From Rhizobium ecuadorense (GTDB lineage: Bacteria; Pseudomonadota; Alphaproteobacteria; Rhizobiales; Rhizobiaceae), in contig NZ_LFIO01000386.1 of the NCBI RefSeq assembly GCF_001187535.1, forward strand, positions 62,001-126,000: a stretch of 64,000 nt of DNA. Reading direction: 5' to 3'. Within the stretch, counting starts at the first letter, position 1. The number at the start of each line of letters is the position of its first letter. Positions 1-8,116 of this stretch are shown here, piece by piece. Made by a program: the position numbers and the translations under genes. Under the pieces are notes generated by a model. The model had not been told where the DNA came from, did no database searches, and saw only the letters and a list, made by a program, of their open reading frames with translations.

Positions 1-583
1 AGGCCAGCCGGCCGATCCGCTGCTGAGCCAGCCTGTCCGCGGCATTCTGCGCCTCAGTTCCCTGCCGGATCAGCTCTCGCCACCGATCGAGGCCATGCGC
101 GATGCCGGCGCTTTCGCCCTTCACAGCAATAGCTCCCGCATCGATCACACATTCGACGAGGCGGAGTGCCAGCATCGAAACCTTCACCGTCTCTGCCTGC
201 GCCATGCTCGGGCCGAGGATGTAGAGGACCGACTGATGATCGGCGACGGCTTTCTCGTCTGCCTGACCCCACGCATCGGGTTCGACCCGATCCCAGCAGA
301 CGTCGAATGACCGGCTCATGCGATCATCCGGCTCGGCCTGCGAATAATCATCGTCGATGCTGAATCCGGTGGCGAAGTCGGCGATCGCCTGCGATGCCGC
401 CTCGGACAGATGGCTCAGGTCGCGATCCCGCCCTAGAAAACACAGGACATGCCTTGGTGTCACCGACGATGCCTCGGCCTCGGCCTGCAGCGTTTGCTCG
501 CCGGAAGCAGGGCCGGGCTCCTTGGCTGATGACGACCTCCAGCCGAGCATGGCCCACAGGGCCCCCAACAGCGCCCGACGCAT
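1..583 (-). CDS. Hypothetical protein, C-terminal end off the left edge (DUF4261-like?)
   Basis: An open frame of about 194 codons starts at an ATG at 583 (a GTG at 592 is an in-frame alternative) and runs without a stop off the window edge, so the C-terminus is missing. The start of the protein is hydrophobic (RRALLGALWAMLGW), which could be a weak signal or membrane segment. After a Ser/Ala/Glu-rich linker comes a compact region with HVLCFLGRDRDL, a Asp-rich stretch and a late motif AVKGESAGIAHG. The last motif reminds me of DUF4261-type proteins, which have no firm function. No clear Shine-Dalgarno sequence is visible. The frame is free of stops on a GC-rich strand and is followed by a 107-base gap, so I think the gene is real; the family call is weak. 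Confidence 0.55.
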   Translation of the reverse strand, partial: MRRALLGALWAMLGWRSSSAKEPGPASGEQTLQAEAEASSVTPRHVLCFLGRDRDLSHLSEAASQAIADFATGFSIDDDYSQAEPDDRMSRSFDVCWDRVEPDAWGQADEKAVADHQSVLYILGPSMAQAETVKVSMLALRLVECVIDAGAIAVKGESAGIAHGLDRWRELIRQGTEAQNAADRLAQQRIGRLA

Positions 584-690
584 GAGATTCACGATCGATG
601 CCTTTCGTTCGGTCAAATGTTTCGGCCTGCCTCAGCATTGTAAACATCCGAAATCCGAAACGAAAGACATCACCATCGCCAAGGCGATGC

Positions 691-1743
691 TCAGGCCCAG
701 ATATCCCCTGGCGTGAAACCTTCGGTGAAGGGATCGTCCTTGTCGAGAACGAGGGTATTCAGGCCGGAGATCCAGCTGGTGCCGGTCAGCGTCGGGACAA
801 CGGCGGATCTGTCGCCGATCCTGGCTTCTTCGACCAGCCTGCCGGTGTAGATATTGCCGAGGATACCCTGATGCCGGAAATCCTGATCGAGCGGCAATTC
901 GCCCTTGGCATGCAGAACGGCCATCTTCGCGCAGGTGCCGGTGCCGCAGGGGCAGCGATCGAGCGCACCCGTCCAGGTGGCGGGATCGTCCCAGGAAAGA
1001 TCGCCCGTGGCCATCGTCACCGTATTTTTCCAGTCGGCGTTCGGATCGTCCGTCGGCCCCGACAGCTGCGAGATCGTGATGCCGACGCCGGGATAGTGCG
1101 GATGGGCAACCGGCAACTGTTCGATGGCGGCCTGCCGGATCATCGCCGAAACACGCGCGATCTCCCGCCCATGTGCCGGGATCAGTTCAAGGCCTTTGAA
1201 CTGCCCGACATCGGCGATGACATAGAACATACCGCCCCAGCCGACATCGACGGTGACCTTTCCAAGATGCGGCACGTCGATGACGGCATCCAGATGGGCG
1301 GCAAATGCCGGCACGTTTTTGAAGGTCACGCTCTTGACCTTGCCGTTGCTGCATTCCGCCTTGAGGCGGATCAGGCCAGCCGGCGCCTCGAGAACCAGTT
1401 CGGTGACCGGCTCCTTCATCGGCAGCATGCCCATTTCCAGGAGGACCGTCACCACCGAGACGGTGTTGCCGCCGGACATCATCGGATATTCGACCTGCTC
1501 CATGATGACATAGCCGGCATCGGCCTCCGGATGACAAGGCGGCACGATGATGTTGCAGCAATGGGCGGGATAGCCGCGCGGCTCGCGCAGCATCAGCTTG
1601 CGCAGCTGGTCGTCATTGGTCTCCAGCCATTTCATCTTCTCATAGACGGAATTGCCGGGAATATGCGGAACGCCACCCGTGATCACGCGCATCGGCGTGC
1701 CTGCGTGAGTATCGACCGCGTGGATCGTTCTTTTGAATCCCAT
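691..1743 (-). CDS. Proline racemase superfamily enzyme (hydroxyproline epimerase / dehydratase type), Ser-Cys active site
   Basis: A 350-residue member of the proline racemase superfamily, the usual length. The start at 1743 (MGFKRTIHAVDTHAG) is chosen because AGGAG lies eight bases upstream; the ATG six bases earlier is too close to it. The two general acid/base positions fall in MMSGGN (Ser90) and in PCGTGT (Cys266). Family knowledge: Cys-Cys members are proline racemases or 4-hydroxyproline epimerases, Cys-Thr members dehydrate trans-3-hydroxy-L-proline, and Ser-Cys members have been reported with mixed hydroxyproline activities. The divergent neighbour is a pyrroline-2-carboxylate reductase type enzyme, which is the partner expected for trans-3-hydroxyproline dehydration. 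A GntR operator candidate (1786-1797) sits between the two. Cytoplasmic. Exact substrate is inferred. Confidence 0.88.
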   Translation of the reverse strand: MGFKRTIHAVDTHAGTPMRVITGGVPHIPGNSVYEKMKWLETNDDQLRKLMLREPRGYPAHCCNIIVPPCHPEADAGYVIMEQVEYPMMSGGNTVSVVTVLLEMGMLPMKEPVTELVLEAPAGLIRLKAECSNGKVKSVTFKNVPAFAAHLDAVIDVPHLGKVTVDVGWGGMFYVIADVGQFKGLELIPAHGREIARVSAMIRQAAIEQLPVAHPHYPGVGITISQLSGPTDDPNADWKNTVTMATGDLSWDDPATWTGALDRCPCGTGTCAKMAVLHAKGELPLDQDFRHQGILGNIYTGRLVEEARIGDRSAVVPTLTGTSWISGLNTLVLDKDDPFTEGFTPGDIWA

Positions 1744-1785
1744 GACCATTCTCCTCTGCGGCTCGGTCACGCCACTGGTGGAAAT

Positions 1786-1797
1786 TTCGTATACGAT
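1786..1797. promoter_or_regulatory. Predicted GntR (FCD) operator upstream of the racemase-family gene
   Basis: The sequence TTCGTATACGAT contains the perfect palindrome TCGTATACGA. A near copy (ATCGTAGACGAT) lies at 3717-3728 upstream of the GntR gene of the same module. The -GTATAC- core is typical of FCD-type GntR regulators. It is placed to control the divergent pair at 691-1743 and 1967-2968. Confidence 0.6.
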
Positions 1798-1966
1798 ATC
1801 ATTTATGCGAATGCGCAGACTTGTCAATCACGAGAGTCATGTTTATGAACATAGATGTACATTTTTCGTAAGCGCCTTGCTGCGGCTGAAATCGCCTGCG
1901 GGGACAGCCGGGCCGAAGGCTCAACAGCATCCGGCGGCCAAGGAAACACGGGATTGGAGATTTGCG

Positions 1967-2968
1967 ATGACGGATGAGGTTCTGCTCGATCGGACGGAAG
2001 CCGAGGCTTTGGCGATGCGAGCCTGCCTGGCGGCAGGTGCGGGGGAAACCAGTGCCCACTCCTTGGTGGACGCCACCTTATCAGCCGCGCTCTATGGGCC
2101 TGCCACACTCGGATTTCCGCATATGGTCGATTACCTCGACAGCTTCCGCGAGGGCCGCATCAACGGCGATCCCTCGCCGAGCTGCGAGCGCCCCTACCCC
2201 GCCTTCTTCATCGCCGATGCCGATCGGGGCATTGCACAGCTCGGCTTCGATGTTGCCTTCGAACAGTTGGTCGAGGCGGCGCACACCTTCGGCGTCGCGA
2301 TCTTTACGCAGACCAACAGCTATACGGCCGGCGAACTCGGCTACTACATCCGCAGGCTTGCCGACGAAGGGATCGTCGGCCTCGCCGCCACCAATGCCAA
2401 TGCCATGGTGGTCGCCAAAGCCGGTGGACCCGCCGTCTACAGCACCAACCCGATGGCCTTCGGCTTTCCGCTGGGGGAAGGCTCGCTGCCGCTCATCATC
2501 GACCAGGCATCGAGCGCGACGGCCTATGTCAATATCGTCGCCACCGCCGCCGAAGGGCGCGCCATCCCGGAGGGATGGGCCGTCGACGCAGCGGGTATCG
2601 ACACCCAGGATGCGGCAAAAGCGCTTGCCGGCGCGCTGCTTCCTTTCGGCGGGCGCAAGGGCGCCAATGTGGCGCTGATGGTGGAAATGCTGTCGGCGGG
2701 TCTCTCCGGCGGCCCCTGGTCATTGGACACGCCGTCTTTCAGAGAGGGAAGCGCCAGCCCCGCAGTGGGCTTGACCGTCGTCGCGATGATGCCGGGGCGC
2801 ACCGACGATGGCCTTGTCGAACGTGCCCGCCGCCAGGCAACCCGCCTTCAGGAGCACGGCGTCTTCGTGCCCGGTGTCACCGGCATCGAATATCCGAGGC
2901 CGGCATCGGAAAAGCTGAAAGTGCCGCGCGCCGTATTCGAGGCTGTCGTGACGATCGCAGGCGCCTGA
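1967..2968 (+). CDS. Ldh-family dehydrogenase, probable delta1-pyrroline-2-carboxylate reductase
   Basis: A 333-residue protein of the malate/L-lactate dehydrogenase (LDH2) family, which uses NAD(P)H with a fold unlike classic lactate dehydrogenase. The start at 1967 follows GGAGA. Visible family blocks are the N-terminal helices with LYGPATLGFPHM, a central TNANAMVVAKAGG / STNPMAFGFP region, and a C-terminal GGRKGANVALMVEML block. Family members in this setting reduce delta1-pyrroline-2-carboxylate (the product of trans-3-hydroxy-L-proline dehydration) or delta1-piperideine-2-carboxylate. The divergent racemase-family gene and the GntR gene 27 bases downstream on the other strand support that role. 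Other ketoacid substrates cannot be excluded. Confidence 0.85.
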   Translation: MTDEVLLDRTEAEALAMRACLAAGAGETSAHSLVDATLSAALYGPATLGFPHMVDYLDSFREGRINGDPSPSCERPYPAFFIADADRGIAQLGFDVAFEQLVEAAHTFGVAIFTQTNSYTAGELGYYIRRLADEGIVGLAATNANAMVVAKAGGPAVYSTNPMAFGFPLGEGSLPLIIDQASSATAYVNIVATAAEGRAIPEGWAVDAAGIDTQDAAKALAGALLPFGGRKGANVALMVEMLSAGLSGGPWSLDTPSFREGSASPAVGLTVVAMMPGRTDDGLVERARRQATRLQEHGVFVPGVTGIEYPRPASEKLKVPRAVFEAVVTIAGA

Positions 2969-2995
2969 CGGTTCCCGCCATCGATGGGTTGACGC

Positions 2996-3673
2996 TCAGC
3001 GGGGCTTTTTTGCCGGAAGATGTTCGAGCAGCGATTGGCAGGCGCTCATGATATGCGCGTAGAGCAGCTCTGCCGCCTTTTCCTCATCGCGCGCGCGGCA
3101 CGCTTCGAGGATCTGCCGATGTTCGCGATCCGCCGTCTGCTTGCCATGCGACAGTGTCAACTGCACCCTCAGATAACGTTCCAGCCGGTCATTGACGGAA
3201 CGGATAGTCCTGACGAGAAATGGCCGCTGCGCATCCTCGTAGAGGCAGCTGTGGAATCGCCAGTTCAATTCCGACCAGCGCGCCACATCCGTTTCCTTGG
3301 CGAAGGCGTCGCAATAGGCAAGCGCCTTTTCAAAGGTCTCTTCCGTCATGTGCGGGATCGAGAGCTTGATGGCGTTCGTTTCCAGGATTGCGCGCACCTC
3401 GAAGATCTGGGCGATCTCAGGTTCGGAAACGCTGGTGACGATCGCGCCCTTGTTGCGGTGGAATTCCACCAGGCCTTCGGCCTCGAGCCGTTTGAGCGCC
3501 TCCCGCACGGGAATCTTGCTGACGTTGAACAGCCGGGCGACATCGTCCTGGCGGATCGGTTCGCCTTCATCCAGAGAACCGTCAGCAATGGAATCACGGA
3601 TAAATTTCAAAATTATATCCGAGGCCGTCGGCGCCTTCCCGAGATTTGTCACCTGAGCGGTGTTGAAAGGCAT
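2996..3673 (-). CDS. GntR family regulator, FCD subfamily
   Basis: A 225-residue GntR regulator. The start at 3673 (MPFNTAQVTN) has AGGAG about eight bases upstream. The N-terminal winged helix (residues about 15-75) contains PIRQDDVARLFNVSKIPVREALKRLEA, the classic recognition helix; the rest is an alpha-helical FCD ligand domain with the metal-type residues D/R..H pattern (for example HSCLYEDA and REHRQILEA). It probably represses the flanking imino-acid genes: two matching palindromes lie at 1786-1797 and 3717-3728. The gene faces the reductase gene tail to tail. Ligand unknown; a hydroxyproline-related compound is the natural guess. Confidence 0.88.
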   Translation of the reverse strand: MPFNTAQVTNLGKAPTASDIILKFIRDSIADGSLDEGEPIRQDDVARLFNVSKIPVREALKRLEAEGLVEFHRNKGAIVTSVSEPEIAQIFEVRAILETNAIKLSIPHMTEETFEKALAYCDAFAKETDVARWSELNWRFHSCLYEDAQRPFLVRTIRSVNDRLERYLRVQLTLSHGKQTADREHRQILEACRARDEEKAAELLYAHIMSACQSLLEHLPAKKPR

Positions 3674-3716
3674 TCCCCAAGCTCCTTGTTTACGGGACGA
3701 AGATCCCACTTGGGAT

Positions 3717-3728
3717 ATCGTAGACGAT
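3717..3728. promoter_or_regulatory. Predicted GntR operator upstream of its own gene
   Basis: ATCGTAGACGAT differs from the palindrome at 1786-1797 only in the outer bases and one core base, and lies 44 bases upstream of the GntR start. It suggests autoregulation. The rest of 3729-4062 shows no gene or structure that I can support. Confidence 0.55.
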
Positions 3729-4062
3729 CTCATTCCTCAAGATCGATGAGCTTTTTCAGTAGGGCTTGTGCGCAGGTAATCTCCGGGTCCAGCCGCCGAT
3801 TGCGTTCACCGACGAATTGCCGTGCGGGGCCGATGGGACCGCTCCTTTCGACGTCTATTTCAACACCATGTCGACAAATTCAAGCGGAAAAATTACATTG
3901 CCGACAGGCTGGTTCTGGCGCAATGGGGATCGGTGTCTGGAGAGGGGACTTAGTGTCTGATGAATCGGAAGTGAAACGCATCCGCGGATTTCATCCACTT
4001 CCGGCGCGAGAACGACACGACGGATGTTGCGCTGGGGGCGTTGCGGGCTGCGGAGTAATCGC

Positions 4063-4848
4063 ATGACAATCAACAGCATCGGATTCGTCGGTACCGGCGC
4101 CATCACCGAAGCGATGGTTCGCGGGCTTCTGGCCGAACCGGCCTATGCCTCCGAGATCCACGTGTCTCCGCGAAGCGCGCATATCGCCGCGACACTGGCA
4201 GCCGAATTCGCCTCGGTCAGAATTGCCGGGGACAACCAGACTGTCGTCGATCGCAGCGATATGGTGTTCCTGGCGATAAGGCCGCAGATCGCCGAGGAAG
4301 TCGTGCGCGCACTGTCGTTCAGGACCGGCCAGACAATTGTCAGCCTTGTCGCGGCTACGGAGCGCCAGGCCGTGCTCGATTGGATCGGCGCCGATATCAA
4401 TCTCGTCCAGGCCATCCCCCTGCCCTTCGTCGCACAGCGGCAAGGCGTCACCGCCATCTACCCCGCCAATGCCACCATCGCGGCGCTGTTCGACACGCTC
4501 GGAACGGCCGTACAATGTCAGTCGCGGAAGGAGTACGATCTCCTCGCAGCCGCAAGCGCTGTCATGTCGACTTATTTCGGCGTCATGGAGTCGATCACCG
4601 GCTGGCTGGAAAAAAGCGGCCTCGAAAGGGCAAAGGGCCAAGCCTATATCGCCCCGCTCTTTGCAAGCCTGGCGCAGAAAGCCAACAACCCCTGTAACGA
4701 GCCGTTCAGCGCGCTCAGCCGCGAATTCGCCACCAAAGGCGGCCTGAACGAGCAGGTTCTTTCGGACTTCGACAGGAAGGGCGGCCTTGCCGCGCTCACC
4801 GCCGCGCTCGATGGCGTGCTCGCCCGCATCGAGGGCCGCAACAGCTGA
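4063..4848 (+). CDS. Pyrroline-5-carboxylate reductase family protein (ProC-like)
   Basis: A 261-residue NAD(P)-binding protein with an N-terminal Rossmann motif IGFVGTGAITEAMVRGL, as in ProC. Start at 4063 after CGGAG. ProC normally reduces delta1-pyrroline-5-carboxylate to L-proline in the cytoplasm. The C-terminal half keeps the helical dimer-domain character (for example SAVMSTYFGVMESITGWLEKSG), but the usual ProC signature around a GPAY motif is not obvious, so it may be a paralogue acting on a related cyclic imine. It lies within the imino-acid module after the GntR gene and before the XRE-cupin regulator, which is convergent. Confidence 0.8.
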   Translation: MTINSIGFVGTGAITEAMVRGLLAEPAYASEIHVSPRSAHIAATLAAEFASVRIAGDNQTVVDRSDMVFLAIRPQIAEEVVRALSFRTGQTIVSLVAATERQAVLDWIGADINLVQAIPLPFVAQRQGVTAIYPANATIAALFDTLGTAVQCQSRKEYDLLAAASAVMSTYFGVMESITGWLEKSGLERAKGQAYIAPLFASLAQKANNPCNEPFSALSREFATKGGLNEQVLSDFDRKGGLAALTAALDGVLARIEGRNS

Positions 4849-4909
4849 AACGCATGGCATCGACATGGCTGCGGATAAGTCTTGGCGTCGTCTTTCCCGG
4901 CGACGCGCT

Positions 4910-5458
4910 TTAGAACGTCGGTGGCGTGCAGGCGCTGATGACTTCGCAAGGCACCGGCCCGACACAGCGGAACCGGTGCGGTCGCCGGCTTTCGAAATAA
5001 TAAGCATCACCCGGCCCGAGGATACGCCGCTCGTCATCGACGGTCACCTCAAGCCTTCCCGAGAGCACGATCCCGCCCTCCTCTCCCTCGTGAACGAGCG
5101 GAATCTTCCCGGTACCGGCGCCCGGCTGGTAACATTCCTTGAGTATTTGCAGGCTGCGCCCGAACAGGTTTTCCCCGACCTGCCTGTAGGAGATGGCGCC
5201 CTTGCCGATCTCCACCAGTTCCTCGGCCGCATAGAAGGCCTTCCTCGGACGCTCGGGCTCAAAGGCGAAGAACTCCGCCAGGCCGATCGGGATGCCGTCC
5301 AGAATCCGCTTCAGGGCTCCGACCGAGGGGTTGGAGGCGTTCGATTCGATCAGCGAAATCGTCGAATTGGGCACGCCGGTGCGCTTGGCGAGTTCGCGCT
5401 GGGAAAGCTTATGGGCGATGCGGAGATGGCGAAGGCGGCTGCCGATATCGACTGACAT
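4910..5458 (-). CDS. XRE-cupin transcriptional regulator (PuuR-like)
   Basis: A 182-residue regulator with an N-terminal Cro/CI helix-turn-helix (residues about 5-60: LRIAHKLSQRELAKRTGVPNS) and a C-terminal single cupin domain (about 105-175: GEEGGIVLSGRLEVTV ... GPGDAYYFESRRPHRF). This architecture is that of PuuR-type regulators of polyamine and amino-acid degradation. It is divergent from the aminotransferase gene, so control of that gene is likely. The intergenic region (5459-5600) has A/T-rich near-repeats (ATATCG, ACATATCC) that could be its binding area, but no clean palindrome was found. Confidence 0.88.
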   Translation of the reverse strand: MSVDIGSRLRHLRIAHKLSQRELAKRTGVPNSTISLIESNASNPSVGALKRILDGIPIGLAEFFAFEPERPRKAFYAAEELVEIGKGAISYRQVGENLFGRSLQILKECYQPGAGTGKIPLVHEGEEGGIVLSGRLEVTVDDERRILGPGDAYYFESRRPHRFRCVGPVPCEVISACTPPTF

Positions 5459-5600
5459 GATGCGGTCCGTTTATGTTGTCCATAATATCGAAAAACATAT
5501 CCAAACATCCGTTCATTTTCAATGACTTGCGCCACAGAAGAAAAGGACTTGTTTGAAAGGGAGAAATTGCCATTCTCCCCGCCATTCAACGGAGGCCAGC

Positions 5601-6935
5601 ATGGATCAGATCAGCAAGACGAACGCGCCCGTACTCGAAAATTTCTGGATGCCGTTCACCGCGAACCGGCAGTTCAAAGCCACGCCGCGCCTTCTGGCCA
5701 CCGCGGAGGGCATGTATTACACCGATGTCGATGGAAACCAGGTGCTTGACGGCACCGCCGGGCTCTGGTGCTGCAATGCCGGCCATGGCCGCAAGAAGAT
5801 CGCCCAGGCGGTCGAGCGGCAGCTTTCGACCTTGGATTATGCTCCGACGTTTCAGATGGGCCATCCGATCGCCTTCGACTTCGCCGCGAAGCTGGCTGCG
5901 AATGCGCCGGGCGGTCCGGACGGCAAGCTCGACAGGGTCTTCTTCACAGGCTCGGGTTCGGAATCGGTCGATACGGCGCTGAAGATCGCCATTGCCTATC
6001 AGCGCGCCATCGGCCAGGGCACCCGCACGCGCATCATCGGGCGCGAGAAGGGTTATCACGGCGTCGGCTTCGGCGGCATTTCCGTCGGCGGCCTCGTCAA
6101 CAACCGGCGGGTCTTCCCGCAGATACCGGCCGACCATATGCGCCATACGCTCGACGTCGAGCGCAATGCCTTTTCGAAGGGCCTTCCCGCCCACGGCGTG
6201 GAACTGGCCGACGACCTGGAACGCCTGGTGCAGTTGCACGGCGCCGAGACCATTGCCGCCGTCATCGTCGAACCGATGTCGGGATCGGCGGGCGTGGTCC
6301 TGCCGCCGAAGGGCTATCTGGAAAAGCTGCGTGCAACCGCCGACAAGCACGGCATCCTGTTGATCTTCGACGAGGTCATCACCGGCTTCGGCCGTCTCGG
6401 CACGCCTTTCGCGGTCGATTACTTCGGCGTCGTGCCCGATCTCGTCACCACGGCAAAGGGCCTCACCAACGGCGCGATCCCCATGGGCGCGGTCTTTGCC
6501 AGCCGCAAGATCTATGATGGCCTGATGGTCGGCCCGGAAAATGCGATCGAGCTCTTCCATGGCTATACCTATTCCGGCCACCCGGTCGCCTGCGCAGCCG
6601 GGCTCGCCACCCTCGAAATCTACGAGGAGGAAGGGCTGTTGACCCGCGCAGCCGAGCTTGCCGACCACTGGCAGCAGGCGCTGCATTCGCTGAAAGACCT
6701 GCCCAATGTCGTCGACATCCGCAATCTCGGTCTGGTCGGCGCGATAGAGCTGGCGCCTCGCAACGGGGCGCCGGGAACCCGCGCCTACGACGTCTTCGTC
6801 GACTGCTTCAACAAGGGCCTGCTGATCCGCGTCACCGGCGACATCATCGCGCTCTCGCCGCCGCTCATCATCGAGAAGGGCCAGATCGACACGATCGTCT
6901 CGACGATCGCCGACGCGCTGAAGCGCGCCGCATAG
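5601..6935 (+). CDS. Class III aminotransferase, probable beta-alanine:pyruvate (omega-amino acid) transaminase
   Basis: A 444-residue PLP-dependent class III aminotransferase. The start at 5601 follows GGAGG at good spacing. Blocks seen: FWMPFTANRQFK near the N-terminus, the cofactor phosphate-binding FFTGSGSESVDTALK, the PLP-Asp in LIFDEVITGFGRLG, and the Schiff-base lysine in TTAKGLTNGAIPMGA. FWMPFTANR and FHGYTYSGHP are typical of omega-amino acid:pyruvate transaminases. It would move amino groups from beta-alanine, other omega-amino acids or amines to pyruvate. The divergent PuuR-like regulator fits an amine catabolic role. Downstream is a 165-base gap with an inverted repeat (7042-7071). 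Confidence 0.92.
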   Translation: MDQISKTNAPVLENFWMPFTANRQFKATPRLLATAEGMYYTDVDGNQVLDGTAGLWCCNAGHGRKKIAQAVERQLSTLDYAPTFQMGHPIAFDFAAKLAANAPGGPDGKLDRVFFTGSGSESVDTALKIAIAYQRAIGQGTRTRIIGREKGYHGVGFGGISVGGLVNNRRVFPQIPADHMRHTLDVERNAFSKGLPAHGVELADDLERLVQLHGAETIAAVIVEPMSGSAGVVLPPKGYLEKLRATADKHGILLIFDEVITGFGRLGTPFAVDYFGVVPDLVTTAKGLTNGAIPMGAVFASRKIYDGLMVGPENAIELFHGYTYSGHPVACAAGLATLEIYEEEGLLTRAAELADHWQQALHSLKDLPNVVDIRNLGLVGAIELAPRNGAPGTRAYDVFVDCFNKGLLIRVTGDIIALSPPLIIEKGQIDTIVSTIADALKRAA

Positions 6936-7041
6936 ACCTGTCGACGGGAAGTACAGACACGACGACCTCGGGCGGCGGCACACGCCCGAGGGACGGAAGA
7001 CTGCATCCTGGCAGGCGCTCAAGGTCGGACGTAAAGATTTA

Positions 7042-7071
7042 TTAACCCCGAGACCCCAGAGTCGGGGTTAA
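7042..7071. promoter_or_regulatory. Perfect 10+10 inverted repeat upstream of the LuxR-type solo
   Basis: Arms TTAACCCCGA and TCGGGGTTAA are perfectly complementary with a 10-base spacer. It lies 30 bases before the regulator start at 7101. There is no T-run after it, so an operator or leader hairpin is at least as likely as a terminator for the aminotransferase. Confidence 0.45.
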
Positions 7072-7100
7072 TCGTTAACCATCCGCGAATCGGGGGACCG

Positions 7101-7820
7101 ATGGGGTGCGCCTCAATTGAAAGCCTTTGCCATTTCAGGGAACTTTCCGAGGTTCCCGCTCACCGGCAATTGCGCAACAGCGATCTGCTGGAACAACTGA
7201 GGAAGGCCGTCGATTTCCGCTATATCGCCGTCGGCGGACTGGATCTCGAAGGATATCGGATAGGGAGGGGCCGCTCCATCGACACCGATATGCCTCCCGC
7301 CTATATCGATACCTACTTCGCAGAGGAACACGGCCGTTCCGATCCACTCGTCGTCCAGTCACTCAGCCGGACAACGCCGCTGACGGAAGAAGAAGCCTTC
7401 GATATCCTGGCTCCGAACCAACGCCTCCGGTATTTGCTGCGATCCTATGAGATCGGGCGGCGAATACAGATTCCGCTCTCAAGGAACGGCATTGTCTACG
7501 CAGGGGTTTGCTTCACGCGAGAAAAGCCGTTCACCGCAAGCGAACAGGAACTGCTTGTCTTCTTTGCCGAACCGCTGCACCGGGCGATCACCAAGCCGCT
7601 GATGGACCGTTTTGCCGCCGGCGCCCTTCGCCTGACCAACGGCGAACTCCGCTGCCTCGAACTCGCGGGCAAGGGGCTCACCAGCGAGGAAATTTCCGGT
7701 GCGTCGGACTATCAAACGGAAACCATCAACAGCTATCTGAAGAGCGCGACGAAGAAGCTGGGGGCGGCCAATCGCGCCCATGCAATTGCCGAAGCGATCC
7801 GCCGGCAACTGATAAGCTGA
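7101..7820 (+). CDS. LuxR family transcriptional regulator with autoinducer-binding domain (solo)
   Basis: A 239-residue protein with an N-terminal autoinducer-binding-like domain (about 20-165) and a C-terminal LuxR helix-turn-helix (about 175-235: LTNGELRCLELAGKGLTSEEI). The start follows GGGGGA. Compared with TraR/LuxR, Tyr61 and Asp70-Pro71 equivalents are present (Y then SDP), but Trp57 is Tyr and the Trp85 position is not Trp. The ligand pocket is therefore altered and a non-AHL or modified ligand is possible. No LuxI gene is adjacent; the nearest is 7 kb away and has its own LuxR. A hairpin followed by six T lies just downstream. Confidence 0.85.
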   Translation: MGCASIESLCHFRELSEVPAHRQLRNSDLLEQLRKAVDFRYIAVGGLDLEGYRIGRGRSIDTDMPPAYIDTYFAEEHGRSDPLVVQSLSRTTPLTEEEAFDILAPNQRLRYLLRSYEIGRRIQIPLSRNGIVYAGVCFTREKPFTASEQELLVFFAEPLHRAITKPLMDRFAAGALRLTNGELRCLELAGKGLTSEEISGASDYQTETINSYLKSATKKLGAANRAHAIAEAIRRQLIS

Positions 7821-7845
7821 CGCCCGGAACTCCGAATCATGAAAC

Positions 7846-7872
7846 GGCTCCGCGAAACGGGGCCATTTTTTC
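7846..7872 (+). terminator. Predicted Rho-independent terminator after the LuxR-type solo
   Basis: Six-base stem GGCTCC / GGGGCC (one G-T pair) with a short loop, followed by A and TTTTTT, 25 bases after the regulator stop. Confidence 0.6.
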
Positions 7873-8116
7873 GTTCGGACGTATGCTGCAGCCGGACGGC
7901 TCGAAGCTCGCCATTCAAAAATCGCAGAGAGTATCCAGATCACGAAGCGTTTGACGAAAATCAATTTGGGGGGTCGGTTTGGTTAACCGCAAATAAACCA
8001 CCTTATCCCATTTCTGGGGTCATCGATCAGGCGGGTAGACGCCCAGTTCCGACATGACGACGGGCTTCGATGTGATTGCGGCGCGTGCCCAATTACGGTT
8101 TTCAGTTGAGGTCAGA

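Noticed and set aside
284..303. GGTTCGACCC-like sequence suggesting a tRNA T-arm
   Set aside because: No cloverleaf can be built around it, and it lies inside the open frame of the left-edge gene.
5586..7022. A 478-codon minus-strand frame across the aminotransferase
   Set aside because: Shadow of the PLP enzyme gene; no family blocks and an implausible composition.
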